Source of the DNA: Haloprofundus halobius
GTDB taxonomy: Archaea > Halobacteriota > Halobacteria > Halobacteriales > Haloferacaceae
NCBI RefSeq assembly: GCF_020097835.1
Contig: NZ_CP083667.1
Coordinates: forward strand, 124,001-188,000
Direction: 5' to 3'
DNA length: 64,000 nt
Position 1 is the first letter of the stretch; every line of letters starts with the position of its first letter. The position numbers were made by a program, and so were the translations under genes. Positions 19,249-28,320 of this stretch are shown in pieces. The notes under the pieces were generated by a model, which was not told the origin of the DNA, searched no databases, and was given only the letters and a program-made list of their open reading frames with translations.

Positions 19249-21159
19249 ATGCCAGATACTAACAACTGGCGAAGAGACCTGTGTTCGAGACGAAACTTCA
19301 TCAAGGCTGGCGCAATCGGGGGTGTGACAGCGCTCGCCGGCTGTGGGGGATCAGGGGAGGCCCCAGAGCCCGGCGGCGGCAACGGTAGCGGCGGCAACGG
19401 TAGCAACGCCGCCGGCGGCAGCGGGGGCGGAGGAGGCTCCGGTTCGTCCGGTCAGTTCCGGGTTTTCGACCCGCTGACGAGCGGGACGACGCCTTCGGAA
19501 CGACACTTCAACCCGTGGAACCCCTCGCAGAGCGGCTGCTGGCACCCCGGCGCGTGTATCTTCGACCGCCTCGCCGTCTACAGTCCGACCCAGAACGAGG
19601 CCTATCCGCTGATGGCCGAGTCGTGGGAGATGGCCGACGATACGACGCTCGAAGCGACCATCAGCGAGGATTGGACGTGGCACAACGGCGACCAGTTCGT
19701 CGCGCAGGACTGGGTCACGCAGTACCAGATCGAACTGGAGATTCTCAAGGCCGGCGTCGAAGACGACGAACGGCCCCACCAAGTCATCAAGGGCGTCGAG
19801 ACCGTCGACGACCAGACGCTTCGTGTGTCGTTACACGACCCCTTGGACGAGATCTTCGCCGTCCAGAACTCGATCGGTGCGTACCACGACGACTTCAGCC
19901 GCGGCGTCTTCACGAAACACGACGACGACCGCTGGAGCGACTGGCTCGAACAGCTTCAGAACACGGAGGGTTCCGAGAAGGAGGCGGTCATCGAAGAGAT
20001 CACCACGGCAGAGTACCCACTCATCACCGACGATCCCATCGGTACCGGCCCGTTCCAGATCTCGGAGGTCGGCGACGACGTCATCGTGATGGAGAAGTAC
20101 GAGGACCACCCGAACGCGGACAACATCAACTTCGACGAGTTCACGCTCAGGTCGTTCTCCGACGACGAACCGACGCAGCCGTACTCGACGGGACAGGTCG
20201 ACGCCGCGCACAGCGGCTTCCCCGTCCAACAGGACCTCCAGAACCAGCTCCCGGAGGGGCACACGCTGTTCCGGGAGGGTCGCTCGCAGAACAAGCTCTT
20301 CGCGTTCAACTGCGGCCACGAGGTCGAGGGGTACGACTCCCCCGTCAACAGCGTGAACGTGCGGAAGGCGATCTGCCACGTCTTCGACCGTCAGCAGGTC
20401 AGCTCACTCCTCCAAGGGGAGAACCGCCTCTTCGAGTGGGCACCGTGCAGAGTTCCCGGCAAGGTGCTGGAGGAGGGCTCGCACCCGGCCACCGACTGGA
20501 TCGAGGATTTCACCCTGTACGGACAGAACGACACCGAACGCGCTACGGAGCTGCTCGAGCAAGACGGCTACGAGCAGAACAACAACGGCGAGTGGATGGA
20601 CCCCGACGGCGAGCGCTTCACGCTCAAAATCATGAACGGGACCGAGCGCCAGGACATCCAGGTGCTCAAGCGGAACCTCACGGAGTTCGGCATCGACGTC
20701 GAACAGCAACAGGTCGACGACGCGACGTTCGACGAGCGTCGGATGAACGGCGAGTACGACATCATGGAGGACGGGTCGTCGGCCAACGGCGTGACCGCGC
20801 TCTGGGCGCTCGACCTGGTTCCCGACTGGGTCCAGTCGATCACCCACTTCAACCCGGACGCGGAGATCCCGATGCCGATCGGCGATCCCGAGGGGTCGAG
20901 CGGGACGAAGGAGATCAACATCAGCGAACACATCAACAAGTGGATGACGACCGGCGAAGACCAGTACCACAAGGAACTGATGTGGTGGTGGAACCAGACG
21001 CTCCCCGAAGCGGAGATGCTGTACCAGCCGGACGCCGGCGCCTACGACGGGTCCAACTGGGAACTGGAGGCGAGAGACGCCATCGTCAACGGCGTCGACG
21101 ACGCTCTCTACATCGCCCCGAAGATGGCCGACGGGACGATCCGGTACGTGGGCGACTGA
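19249..21159 (+). CDS. ABC transporter substrate-binding lipoprotein (Opp/Dpp type, SBP_bac_5)
   Basis: Protein of 636 aa. A Tat lipoprotein signal (SRRNFIKAGAIGGVTALAGC) is followed by a long Gly/Ser linker (about 35-70), then the family 5 solute-binding fold: NPSQSGCWHPGACIFDRL, TTLEATISEDWTWHNGDQF, VRKAICHVFDRQQV. Family 5 proteins bind peptides but also oligosaccharides. It is followed by permease and ATPase genes on the same strand and sits directly after pectinolytic genes, so oligogalacturonide uptake is the natural guess. The ligand cannot be read from sequence. The start directly precedes the twin-Arg region and fits the TATA box. Confidence 0.9.
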   Translation: MPDTNNWRRDLCSRRNFIKAGAIGGVTALAGCGGSGEAPEPGGGNGSGGNGSNAAGGSGGGGGSGSSGQFRVFDPLTSGTTPSERHFNPWNPSQSGCWHPGACIFDRLAVYSPTQNEAYPLMAESWEMADDTTLEATISEDWTWHNGDQFVAQDWVTQYQIELEILKAGVEDDERPHQVIKGVETVDDQTLRVSLHDPLDEIFAVQNSIGAYHDDFSRGVFTKHDDDRWSDWLEQLQNTEGSEKEAVIEEITTAEYPLITDDPIGTGPFQISEVGDDVIVMEKYEDHPNADNINFDEFTLRSFSDDEPTQPYSTGQVDAAHSGFPVQQDLQNQLPEGHTLFREGRSQNKLFAFNCGHEVEGYDSPVNSVNVRKAICHVFDRQQVSSLLQGENRLFEWAPCRVPGKVLEEGSHPATDWIEDFTLYGQNDTERATELLEQDGYEQNNNGEWMDPDGERFTLKIMNGTERQDIQVLKRNLTEFGIDVEQQQVDDATFDERRMNGEYDIMEDGSSANGVTALWALDLVPDWVQSITHFNPDAEIPMPIGDPEGSSGTKEINISEHINKWMTTGEDQYHKELMWWWNQTLPEAEMLYQPDAGAYDGSNWELEARDAIVNGVDDALYIAPKMADGTIRYVGD

Positions 21160-21289
21160 TTGCGGCGTCGGTGGCTGCTACTGTACCGGCCGACGACCGT
21201 CGACGGTGATTCGCGACGTGAGCCGTGAGCCGCGAGACGCGATAGCCTCGACCCGACGTCGCCGATCGCGAAGGGACGTTCCGGGCGTC

Positions 21290-21306
21290 GATTTCTCCGA
21301 GGGAAC
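21290..21306. promoter_or_regulatory. weak half-site resembling the IclR-type operator
   Basis: GATTTC-tccga-GGGAAC matches 9 of 12 arm positions, with a perfect right arm. It lies directly before the TATA-like tttatta (21312-21318), the same arrangement as at the iclR promoter. Tentative. Confidence 0.25.
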
Positions 21307-21341
21307 TAAACGTTTATTAGGGACTAATGGAATCCCATCGT

Positions 21342-21539
21342 ATGGGACTGCTCCAGTCAGCGTCGAGAACGATCATCGGTGTGGACCTCCTCTTTTTGCT
21401 CTTGCTCGGCTTCTCGTTTCTCTACCTCGAACCGGGGTCCGGTTCCTACGTCACCGCGCTGATCACGCTCGTCCCGATCGGGCTCACACTACTGGCGGGC
21501 GTCGTGATACTCTACACCGGCTGGGATCCGTTCGAGTGA
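21342..21539 (+). CDS. small two-helix membrane protein (65 aa)
   Basis: Two predicted transmembrane helices (VDLLFLLLLGFSFLYL and ALITLVPIGLTLLAGVVILY) with a short C-terminal tail (TGWDPFE). ATG 21342 fits the TATA-like tttatta (21312-21318) as a leaderless start; ATG 21327 would add five residues. It sits between the substrate-binding protein and the first permease. I do not recognise the family; small membrane proteins of this size are common in haloarchaea. A role as an accessory of the transporter is possible but unsupported. Confidence 0.65.
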   Translation: MGLLQSASRTIIGVDLLFLLLLGFSFLYLEPGSGSYVTALITLVPIGLTLLAGVVILYTGWDPFE

Positions 21540-21613
21540 CTCCGCCTCTCGTCCGGTCGCGGCCTTTTCCCGCTCCGACCACGGGAATCTGACCGTCGCT
21601 TCGTTCATCAATT

Positions 21614-21640
21614 TACGATACATAATCGTACGGAATTATG
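21614..21640. promoter_or_regulatory. overlapping palindromes upstream of the permease gene
   Basis: Two overlapping perfect inverted repeats: TACGAT-acata-ATCGTA (21614-21630) and CATAAT-cgtacgga-ATTATG (21621-21640), 49 nt before ATG 21689. The AT-rich character also makes this the likely promoter for the permease-ATPase part of the operon. Confidence 0.4.
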
Positions 21641-21688
21641 AGGTACTTTGATTAAGGATGTGCTCGAAGCGATTTGCGTATCTATATC

Positions 21689-22693
21689 ATGGCACGAGTA
21701 GACTGGCGCGTAAGACGATTAGCGCAAACAGGATTTACCGTATGGGCGGTGACGACGCTTTCGTTCGTTCTGATCCGCCTCATGCCCGGAAACCCAATGG
21801 GCGCGATGGTGCGGCAGCTCGAGTCACAGGGGGTCGACCCGGTTCGCGCTCGCCAACTCGTCGAACTCCGGATGACGATCGATCCCGACAAGCCGATTCC
21901 GCTGGCTTACATCGACTACATGGGAAGTATGCTGCAGGGCGACCTCGGGCAGTCGACGTACTACGCTGCGCCCGTGACCGAGGTGCTCGCACAGGCGATG
22001 CCCTGGACCCTGTTCGTGCTGAGTTGGTCGCTGTTCATCAGCTTCTTCATCGGTATCTCGGTCGGTGCGCTGATGGCGTACTGGGAGGGCGGAAAACTGG
22101 ACGTCGGCATCACGTCGTGGGCGATCCTGATGGGTTCGATCCCGTTCTACGTGCTGGCGATTCTGCTGTTGATCTTCCTCTCGTACCGCGGCGGGTATTT
22201 CCCGACGGGCGGTCGTCAGCCGACCGGCATCCCGCCCGGGTTCAACTGGCCGTACATCAAGGGGATCGCCTACCACGCCACGTTGCCGGTCGCGTCCATG
22301 CTGGTCGCCTCCGGCATCGCCTCGCTGGGAATGCGTGGGAACAGCATCCGCGTTCTCGGCTCGGACTACCTCCGCGTCGCCCGTCTCCGGGGACTGTCGG
22401 ACGCGACGATCTCCACCCAGTACGTCGCGCGGAACGCCGTCCTTCCGATGTACACCACGCTGTTGATAAGCATCGGAGAGATGTTCGGCGGGTCCGTGGT
22501 TCTCGAGCAGGTGTTTCAGTACCGAGGCCTCGGCTACTACCTCTACTCTGCGATCAACCAGCGCGACTACCCGCTCATGATGGGCGGGTTCGTGCTCATC
22601 ACGGTCGCAGTCGTCATCGCGCTGCTGATCGCCGATCTGACGTACGGGTACATCGACCCCAGAGCAGGAGGACAGAACGATGAATCGTACTGA
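21689..22693 (+). CDS. ABC transporter permease, DppB/OppB type
   Basis: Protein of 334 aa with six hydrophobic segments, the first at about 14-34 (TGFTVWAVTTLSFVLIRLMP). The RLMPGNP motif after helix 1 and the EAA-like loop (YLRVARLRGLSDATI) that contacts the ATPase are diagnostic of the first permease of peptide/oligosaccharide importers. ATG 21689 was chosen over TTG 21674 on start-codon grounds. It is followed at 39 nt by the second permease. Partners: binding protein 19249-21159 and fused ATPase 23850-26030. Confidence 0.93.
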   Translation: MARVDWRVRRLAQTGFTVWAVTTLSFVLIRLMPGNPMGAMVRQLESQGVDPVRARQLVELRMTIDPDKPIPLAYIDYMGSMLQGDLGQSTYYAAPVTEVLAQAMPWTLFVLSWSLFISFFIGISVGALMAYWEGGKLDVGITSWAILMGSIPFYVLAILLLIFLSYRGGYFPTGGRQPTGIPPGFNWPYIKGIAYHATLPVASMLVASGIASLGMRGNSIRVLGSDYLRVARLRGLSDATISTQYVARNAVLPMYTTLLISIGEMFGGSVVLEQVFQYRGLGYYLYSAINQRDYPLMMGGFVLITVAVVIALLIADLTYGYIDPRAGGQNDESY

Positions 22694-22732
22694 ACCGAAC
22701 GACTTTCAGAGCCCTCACTCGGGGGTCGACCG

Positions 22733-23845
22733 ATGAGCGAGCACACAGAGAGAGACGACAGAGACGACCGAACCGAGACAGACCGACCGGCAGCCGACGG
22801 GAGCCGGTCGAGAGACCGAGACGCGCTGACCGACGGTGGTAACGTTACCACGCCGTTCGACGTCGTCTCCGAGTACGAGGAGACGCGACAGGACCGGTAC
22901 CGGAAGCTGTACGACGCGTACATCTACGCGCCGGTCTCGATCGTCTGGCGCGACTGGCGCGCGCGTATCGGCTTCTCTATCATCCTGCTCTACATCCTGA
23001 TGGGCACGGTCGGGACCTGGATCATCGAGCCGACAACCGTCGCGGAGGGACCGGCGCTCGCACAGCCGTTCGAGACGATGGAGTACCCGTTGGGGACCGA
23101 CGATATGGGTCGCGACCTGTTCTCGCAGATGGTTCACGCCACGCAGGGGATGCTCAAGATGATCGCCGCCGGCGCGGTGTTCACCGTGGTCGCCGGGACG
23201 ACCATCGGCGCCATAGCAGGGTACAAAGGCGGAACCACCGACTCCGTGCTGAGTTCGATCACCGACATCTTCATCAACATCCCGGGCTTCCCGCTCGTGA
23301 TGGTCCTCGCGCTGCTGCTTCCCATCGGCGGCAACCCGTACCTGGTCGGTATACTACTCTGCGTCGCCTCCTGGGGCGGTCTCGCGCGGGCGATTCGGTC
23401 GCAGGTACTGACGCTCCGGCAGGAGTCGTTCGTCGAGGCCGCCCGATCGATGGGGATTCCGACGAGAAAGATCGTGTTCAAGGATATCGTCCCGCACCTG
23501 ATGCCGTTCGTCGTGATCAACCTCACGAACGCCGGACGACGGGTCATCTTCGAGGCCGCCGCGCTGTACTACCTCGGTATCCTCCCGTTCGAGGACCTCA
23601 ACTGGGGCGTCACGCTCAACCTCGCGTACAACGGCGGCGCCCACTACCGGCCGGAGGCGCTCCACTGGTTCCTCGTGCCGATGGGCGCGATCATCTTCAT
23701 CTCCATTGGACTCATCCTCCTCGGGCAGTCGCTCGACCGGGTGTTCAACCCCCGGGTCAGAGCGCGCCACGAGAAGATGAGCGCCGACGCTGCCGAAAAC
23801 ATCGACAACGACGAGAATCCCACTAACACGATTGGAGGACTCTGA
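22733..23845 (+). CDS. ABC transporter permease, DppC/OppC type
   Basis: Protein of 370 aa, longer than usual because of a charged N-terminal extension of about 60 residues (Asp/Arg/Thr-rich). It has the OppC N-terminal region with first helix at about 80-98, the motif LGTDDMGRDLFSQ, and an EAA loop (ESFVEAARSMGIPTRKI). Five to six more helices follow. It pairs with the upstream DppB-type permease; its stop is 4 nt before the ATPase ATG. Confidence 0.93.
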   Translation: MSEHTERDDRDDRTETDRPAADGSRSRDRDALTDGGNVTTPFDVVSEYEETRQDRYRKLYDAYIYAPVSIVWRDWRARIGFSIILLYILMGTVGTWIIEPTTVAEGPALAQPFETMEYPLGTDDMGRDLFSQMVHATQGMLKMIAAGAVFTVVAGTTIGAIAGYKGGTTDSVLSSITDIFINIPGFPLVMVLALLLPIGGNPYLVGILLCVASWGGLARAIRSQVLTLRQESFVEAARSMGIPTRKIVFKDIVPHLMPFVVINLTNAGRRVIFEAAALYYLGILPFEDLNWGVTLNLAYNGGAHYRPEALHWFLVPMGAIIFISIGLILLGQSLDRVFNPRVRARHEKMSADAAENIDNDENPTNTIGGL

Positions 23846-23849
23846 CACC

Positions 23850-26030
23850 ATGACGATTTCACAGACCGACTCCGCCTACGGGGTCCCGAAGAGCGAAACG
23901 ATACTCGAGATGCGAAACGCGTCCGTCTCCTTCGACATGGAACGAGGCGACTCGCGCGTCCTCAACAAAGTCGACCTCGACGTCCGACGGGACGAAATCC
24001 TCGGCATCGTCGGCGAGAGCGGGTCGGGCAAATCGATGCTCGCCTCCGCGTTTCTCGACGCGATCGTCGACCCGGGCGTCCTCTCGGGCGATATCACCTA
24101 CTACCCCGAGAGCGGCGAACCGGTCGACGTGCTCGGCCTCGACAAGGGCGAACTCAAGGAGCTCCGCTGGGAGCAGATCTCGATGGTGTTCCAGGGGGCG
24201 ATGAGTTCGTTCAACCCCGTCCGCAACATCAGGACGCACTTCGTCGAAACGCTGACCGCCCACGACTACAACGTCGACGAGGGGATGGAGCGCGCCGAGC
24301 AGTTGCTCTCGGACCTGTATCTCGATCCCGAACGCGTGCTCGACTCGTACCCGCACGAACTCTCCGGCGGGATGAAGCAACGGGCGCTCATCGCGCTCAG
24401 CCTCGTCCTCGAACCGGAGGTGCTCGTCATGGACGAGCCGACCGCCGCGCTCGACCTGCTGATGCAGCGCTCTATCATCTCGCTGCTACAGAACATCCAG
24501 CAGCAGTACGACCTGACCATCGTGTTCATCACGCACGACCTCCCGCTCATCGCGGATCTGGTCGACCGCATCGGCGTGATGTACGCCTTCGAACTCGCCG
24601 AACTCGGCCCGACCGCCGAGATGCTCGAAGCCCCGGCGCACCCGTACACGCGACTGCTGCTGAAGTCGACGCCGAACCTCGAGTCGCCCATCGACGAGAT
24701 GCGGCCGGTCGAGGGGAGCGCACCCGACCCCGTGAACGTGCCGACGGGATGTTCGTTCCACCCCCGTTGTCCGCTCGCCGACGACACCTGCGTCACTCAG
24801 GACCCTGGGGCGTATCGAGTCGACTCGAGCCACCACGTCCACTGCCACCACTGGGAGGAGTCGGCCGACGAGATCCCGATGGGCGCGGCCGCGTCGTCGC
24901 TCGATAGCTTCGACGAGAGCTCCGTCCGGACGACCGCCGCGACGCAAGAGCGAGGCGGCGACCCGCTCGTCTCGCTGAACGACGTCGAAGTCCACTTCCA
25001 GAAAGAGAAGGGGTTCTTCGACTTCTTCTCGGATCCGCCGGCGGTCAAAGCCGTCGACGGTATCTCGCTCGACGTATACGAGAAAGACGCGATCGTCCTC
25101 GTCGGCGAGTCCGGTTGCGGCAAGACGACGCTCGGCAAGACGGCGGTCGGACTCCAGAAGCCGACCGGCGGCTCCATCGAGTACCGCGGCCACGACATCT
25201 GGGACGTCCACGACGGCAACGACCCCGATATGGGCTGGGGCGAGGTTCGCCGCTCGCTCCAGATCGTCCACCAGGACCCCGGTAGTTCGCTGAACCCCAA
25301 CCGGCGGGTGAAAGCCTCCTTGGAGGAACCGCTGAAGCGTTGGAACCCCGAACTCGACGGGAACGACCGGAAGCAGCGCATCCTCGGACTGCTCGAACAC
25401 GTCGGGATGGCGCCCGCCGAGGACTACTTCGAGCGGTATCCCCACCAACTCAGCGGTGGCGAACAGCAGCGCGTCGCCATCATCCGAGCGATGCTGATGA
25501 ACCCGGATCTCATCCTCGCCGACGAACCGGTGAGCGCGCTCGACGTCTCGCTGCGCGTCGAGATGATGGACCTGATGATACAGCTTCAGGACGTGTTCGA
25601 CACGTCCTACCTGTTCATCTCCCACGACCTCGCGAACGCGCGGTACATCGCCGAGAAGACGGGTGGTCGAATCGGCGTCGTCTACCTCGGCGAACTCGTC
25701 GAGATCGGACCGCCGGAGCAGATAATCAACGACCCGCAGCACCCGTACACGCAGGCGCTGCGGTGGGCGACGCCCGAACTCACCGTCGACGAGGAGGAAG
25801 CGACCGTCGAGGATTCGCCCATCCGGAAGATAGACATCCCGGACCCGACGAACCCGCCGAGCGGCTGTCACTACCACACGCGCTGCCCCGACGCGCGCGA
25901 GGTCTGCCGCACGACCGCCCCCGAGGCGTACGACGCCTCCGACGTGGAGACGCACCGCGCGTCGTGTTTCCGGGCACTCGACGACCACGAGTACTGGCAG
26001 AGCGGACCGATTACGGACGAGAACGACTGA
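23850..26030 (+). CDS. fused double ABC ATPase (DppD-DppF in one chain)
   Basis: Protein of 726 aa carrying two complete Opp/Dpp ATPase units that are separate genes in most operons. Unit 1: Walker A GESGSGKS (55-62), signature LSGGMKQR, Walker B LVMDEPTAALD, C-terminal CSFHPRCPLADDTC. Unit 2: Walker A GESGCGKT (419-426), signature LSGGEQQR, ILADEPVSALD, C-terminal CHYHTRCPDAREVC. The C-x(5)-C-P clusters are the usual oligopeptide-transporter tails. It energises the permease pair just upstream (4-nt gap). ATG 23850 was preferred to an in-frame TTG at 23832 that overlaps the permease. The second operon at 46850-49010 keeps the two ATPases separate. Confidence 0.95.
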   Translation: MTISQTDSAYGVPKSETILEMRNASVSFDMERGDSRVLNKVDLDVRRDEILGIVGESGSGKSMLASAFLDAIVDPGVLSGDITYYPESGEPVDVLGLDKGELKELRWEQISMVFQGAMSSFNPVRNIRTHFVETLTAHDYNVDEGMERAEQLLSDLYLDPERVLDSYPHELSGGMKQRALIALSLVLEPEVLVMDEPTAALDLLMQRSIISLLQNIQQQYDLTIVFITHDLPLIADLVDRIGVMYAFELAELGPTAEMLEAPAHPYTRLLLKSTPNLESPIDEMRPVEGSAPDPVNVPTGCSFHPRCPLADDTCVTQDPGAYRVDSSHHVHCHHWEESADEIPMGAAASSLDSFDESSVRTTAATQERGGDPLVSLNDVEVHFQKEKGFFDFFSDPPAVKAVDGISLDVYEKDAIVLVGESGCGKTTLGKTAVGLQKPTGGSIEYRGHDIWDVHDGNDPDMGWGEVRRSLQIVHQDPGSSLNPNRRVKASLEEPLKRWNPELDGNDRKQRILGLLEHVGMAPAEDYFERYPHQLSGGEQQRVAIIRAMLMNPDLILADEPVSALDVSLRVEMMDLMIQLQDVFDTSYLFISHDLANARYIAEKTGGRIGVVYLGELVEIGPPEQIINDPQHPYTQALRWATPELTVDEEEATVEDSPIRKIDIPDPTNPPSGCHYHTRCPDAREVCRTTAPEAYDASDVETHRASCFRALDDHEYWQSGPITDEND

Positions 26031-26134
26031 CTGGGTCGTCGCGTCGTTCGACCTCTCGGAGGCGATCTTGCACCGTTTTTGACCACCGATTCAACTAAGA
26101 GGCTCGAATCCGTCGTGAGAGACGATAATCCGCG

Positions 26135-27265
26135 ATGGAGATCAGCGATATCGAGACGATTCGGTTCACGTATCGGTCGACGAAAGTCCGCGACGAGAAA
26201 GGTCACTCTCACCCAGGCGACCCCTACGAGAAGACGGGGAGTATCACGCGCGTCGTCGTCGACGGCGGCCCGGACGGCTACTGCACGGGCGGCGACGTCC
26301 GAGCGAACGACCTCGCTGCGAGGTATCTCACGGGAACGGACCCGCTCGAACGCGAGCAGATCTGGCAGCAGCTCAACCGCTCGCAACGCCTGCATAAGGG
26401 GACGTTCAGCGACTCGAACGTCTCGCGCATTGACAGTGCGCTCTGGGACGTCGCCGGCAAGGAGTTCGGCGTGCCCGTCTACCGACTGCTGGGCGGACAC
26501 AGAGAGAAGATACCGGCCTACGGGAGTACGATGGTCGGCGACGACGACCCCGACGGACTCGGGACGCCGGAGGCGTACGCCGAGTTCGCGAGCGACCTGC
26601 TCGACGAGGGGTACCGCGCGATCAAGCTCCACACGTGGATGCCGCCGTACGACGCCGACCCCGAACGAGTTATCGAGGCGTGCCGCACCGTCCGAGCGGA
26701 GGTTGGCCCCGATGTCGACCTGATGCTCGACTCCCATCACTACTACAGTCGTACCGAGGCGAAGCGGATCGGACAGGCGCTCTCGGACCTCGACTTCAAG
26801 TGGTTCGAAGAGCCGATGGACGAGCACTCGATCTCCTCGTACGAGTGGCTGACGAACGAAGTCGACGTGTCGATCGTCGGTCCGGAGACGGCAGCGGGCC
26901 AGATGTACACGCGGGCGGAGTGGCTCAAACGCGGCGCGTCCGACATCAGTCGCGTCGGCGTCGGAGACGTCGGTGGACTCACGCCGGCGCTCAAGACGGT
27001 CCACCTCTGCCAGTCGTTCAACGTCGCGTGCGAGGTCCACGGCGGCAACGCGCCGAACCTCCACCTGCTCGGCGCGATGGCGACGCCCGGCGAGTACTAC
27101 GAGCGAGGCCTCCTGCACCCGAACTACGACTACGACGGCGCGACGCCGTGGCTGTCCAACCCGGTCGACCCGCTGGACGACGACGGCTGCGTCCCCGTTC
27201 CGCAGTCGCCCGGCCTCGGCTACTCATTCGACTGGGACTACATCGAGGAACACCGGGTCGACTGA
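26135..27265 (+). CDS. enolase-superfamily sugar-acid dehydratase-like protein (mandelate racemase subgroup)
   Basis: Protein of 376 aa. N-terminal capping domain with KGHSHPG and the barrel with KLHTW (K-x-H in place of the usual K-x-K), metal ligands Asp in LMLDSHHYY, Glu in KWFEEPM and Glu in VGPETAAG, and catalytic His in CEVHGGNAPN. These define a mandelate-racemase-type enolase, normally abstracting the alpha proton of a sugar acid. Substrate unknown; the K-x-H motif differs from the Gci-like and DgoD-like paralogues in this window. It is 104 nt after the transporter ATPase on the same strand, so co-expression is likely. It faces the SDR gene tail to tail. Confidence 0.85.
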   Translation: MEISDIETIRFTYRSTKVRDEKGHSHPGDPYEKTGSITRVVVDGGPDGYCTGGDVRANDLAARYLTGTDPLEREQIWQQLNRSQRLHKGTFSDSNVSRIDSALWDVAGKEFGVPVYRLLGGHREKIPAYGSTMVGDDDPDGLGTPEAYAEFASDLLDEGYRAIKLHTWMPPYDADPERVIEACRTVRAEVGPDVDLMLDSHHYYSRTEAKRIGQALSDLDFKWFEEPMDEHSISSYEWLTNEVDVSIVGPETAAGQMYTRAEWLKRGASDISRVGVGDVGGLTPALKTVHLCQSFNVACEVHGGNAPNLHLLGAMATPGEYYERGLLHPNYDYDGATPWLSNPVDPLDDDGCVPVPQSPGLGYSFDWDYIEEHRVD

Positions 27266-27297
27266 GTCGGAGAGCGCGTCCGCTCAGTCGCGGTCGT

Positions 27298-28164
27298 TCA
27301 GCCGTTATCGCTCGGTCGTGGTCGTTCAGCCGTCGTCGCTCGGTCGTCTTCTCGCCCGACGGCGAACGACTCCCACGACAACCCTTTTCCGACCGCCGCG
27401 ACGCCGCCGTCGACCGGAACGTTCGCCGCGGTGACGAACGAAGCCTCATCGGACGCGAGAAAGCAGATGGCGTCCGCGACCTCGCGGGGCGCGGCCGCAC
27501 GCTTGAGAACCCCCGGACCGTCGGGATGCGGCGAGGTCTTCTCGTCGAAGAACCGCCTCGCCTCCTCGGCGTCGTCCGGCAGGTGGTACTCCGTGATGAC
27601 CCACCCCGGCGAGACGGCGTTCACTCGGATACCGGCGGCGGCGTGGTCGCAGGCCATGTCCTTCGTTATGGAGACCACAGCGCCCTTCGTCGCGTCGTAC
27701 TGTGACCAGTTCGGTCGCGCGACAGTAGCACCGTTCGAGGCGACGTTGACGACCGACCCGCCCGCCGTCATCAGGGGAACGAGATGCTTCGTGCAGAACG
27801 CGACGCCCTTTAGATTGACCGCGAGAATGCGGTCCCAACTCTCCTCGTCGGCTTCGGTCACCGGTCGCGGGTCGACGCGGACGGCGGCGTTGTTCACGAG
27901 CACGCCCACGCGGTCGAACCGGTCACGAACTCGCGCGGCCATCGCGGCGACCTGCGACTCGTCGCCGACGTCGGCCGTCACGACGAGCGTTTCCCGACCG
28001 GTTGCCGCTTCGACGTCGGCGGCGGTCGTCTCGGCGGCAGTCTCGTCTCGGTCTACGACGACGACCGACGCACCCGCTTCGGCGAGTCGGAGACACGTTG
28101 CGGCACCGATTCCGTTGCCGCCACCCGTCACGACGGCGACGGTTTCAGACAGTCGACTGGACAT
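27298..28164 (-). CDS. short-chain dehydrogenase/reductase (SDR)
   Basis: Protein of 288 aa. Classical SDR: TGGGNGIG (residues 13-20) for NAD(P), NNAAVR, catalytic region NVASNGATVARPNWSQYDATK with Tyr-x3-Lys, and SPGWV. Substrate is not readable. In the pectin context a KduD-type 4-deoxyuronate reductase or another sugar/uronate dehydrogenase would fit, since lyase products need such an enzyme, but no specific motif supports this. An unusual 35-residue C-terminal extension follows the family end. Divergent from the PPC-domain gene across a strong inverted repeat. Confidence 0.85.
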   Translation of the reverse strand: MSSRLSETVAVVTGGGNGIGAATCLRLAEAGASVVVVDRDETAAETTAADVEAATGRETLVVTADVGDESQVAAMAARVRDRFDRVGVLVNNAAVRVDPRPVTEADEESWDRILAVNLKGVAFCTKHLVPLMTAGGSVVNVASNGATVARPNWSQYDATKGAVVSITKDMACDHAAAGIRVNAVSPGWVITEYHLPDDAEEARRFFDEKTSPHPDGPGVLKRAAAPREVADAICFLASDEASFVTAANVPVDGGVAAVGKGLSWESFAVGREDDRATTAERPRPSDNG

Positions 28165-28202
28165 AGCGAAGCCTCGTCGGAGGTGGGGTTAACAACTCCG
28201 GT

Positions 28203-28234
28203 CACCGCGCGGTGAATCGCCCGGATTCACCGCG
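28203..28234. promoter_or_regulatory. strong inverted repeat between SDR and PPC genes
   Basis: Perfect 11-bp arms CGCGGTGAATC / GATTCACCGCG with a 5-nt spacer (28208-28234), overlapped by a second perfect palindrome CACCGCGCGGTG (28203-28214). It lies 39 nt from the SDR start and 87 nt from the PPC start, suited to control both divergent genes, or able to form an RNA hairpin. Confidence 0.55.
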
Positions 28235-28320
28235 ACCCGGTGAGAGGCTCACTCGAACTCCCGTCGACGGCGGACGAAGCTTTATCTGCCTCGCCGGCAC
28301 ACCAGCAGTACGTCGAACCG

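Noticed and set aside
21566-21587. TTCCCG-N9-CGGGAA repeat near 21570 as an IclR operator
   Set aside because: The arms resemble the motif but the spacing is 11 rather than 5 between TTCCC and GGGAA.
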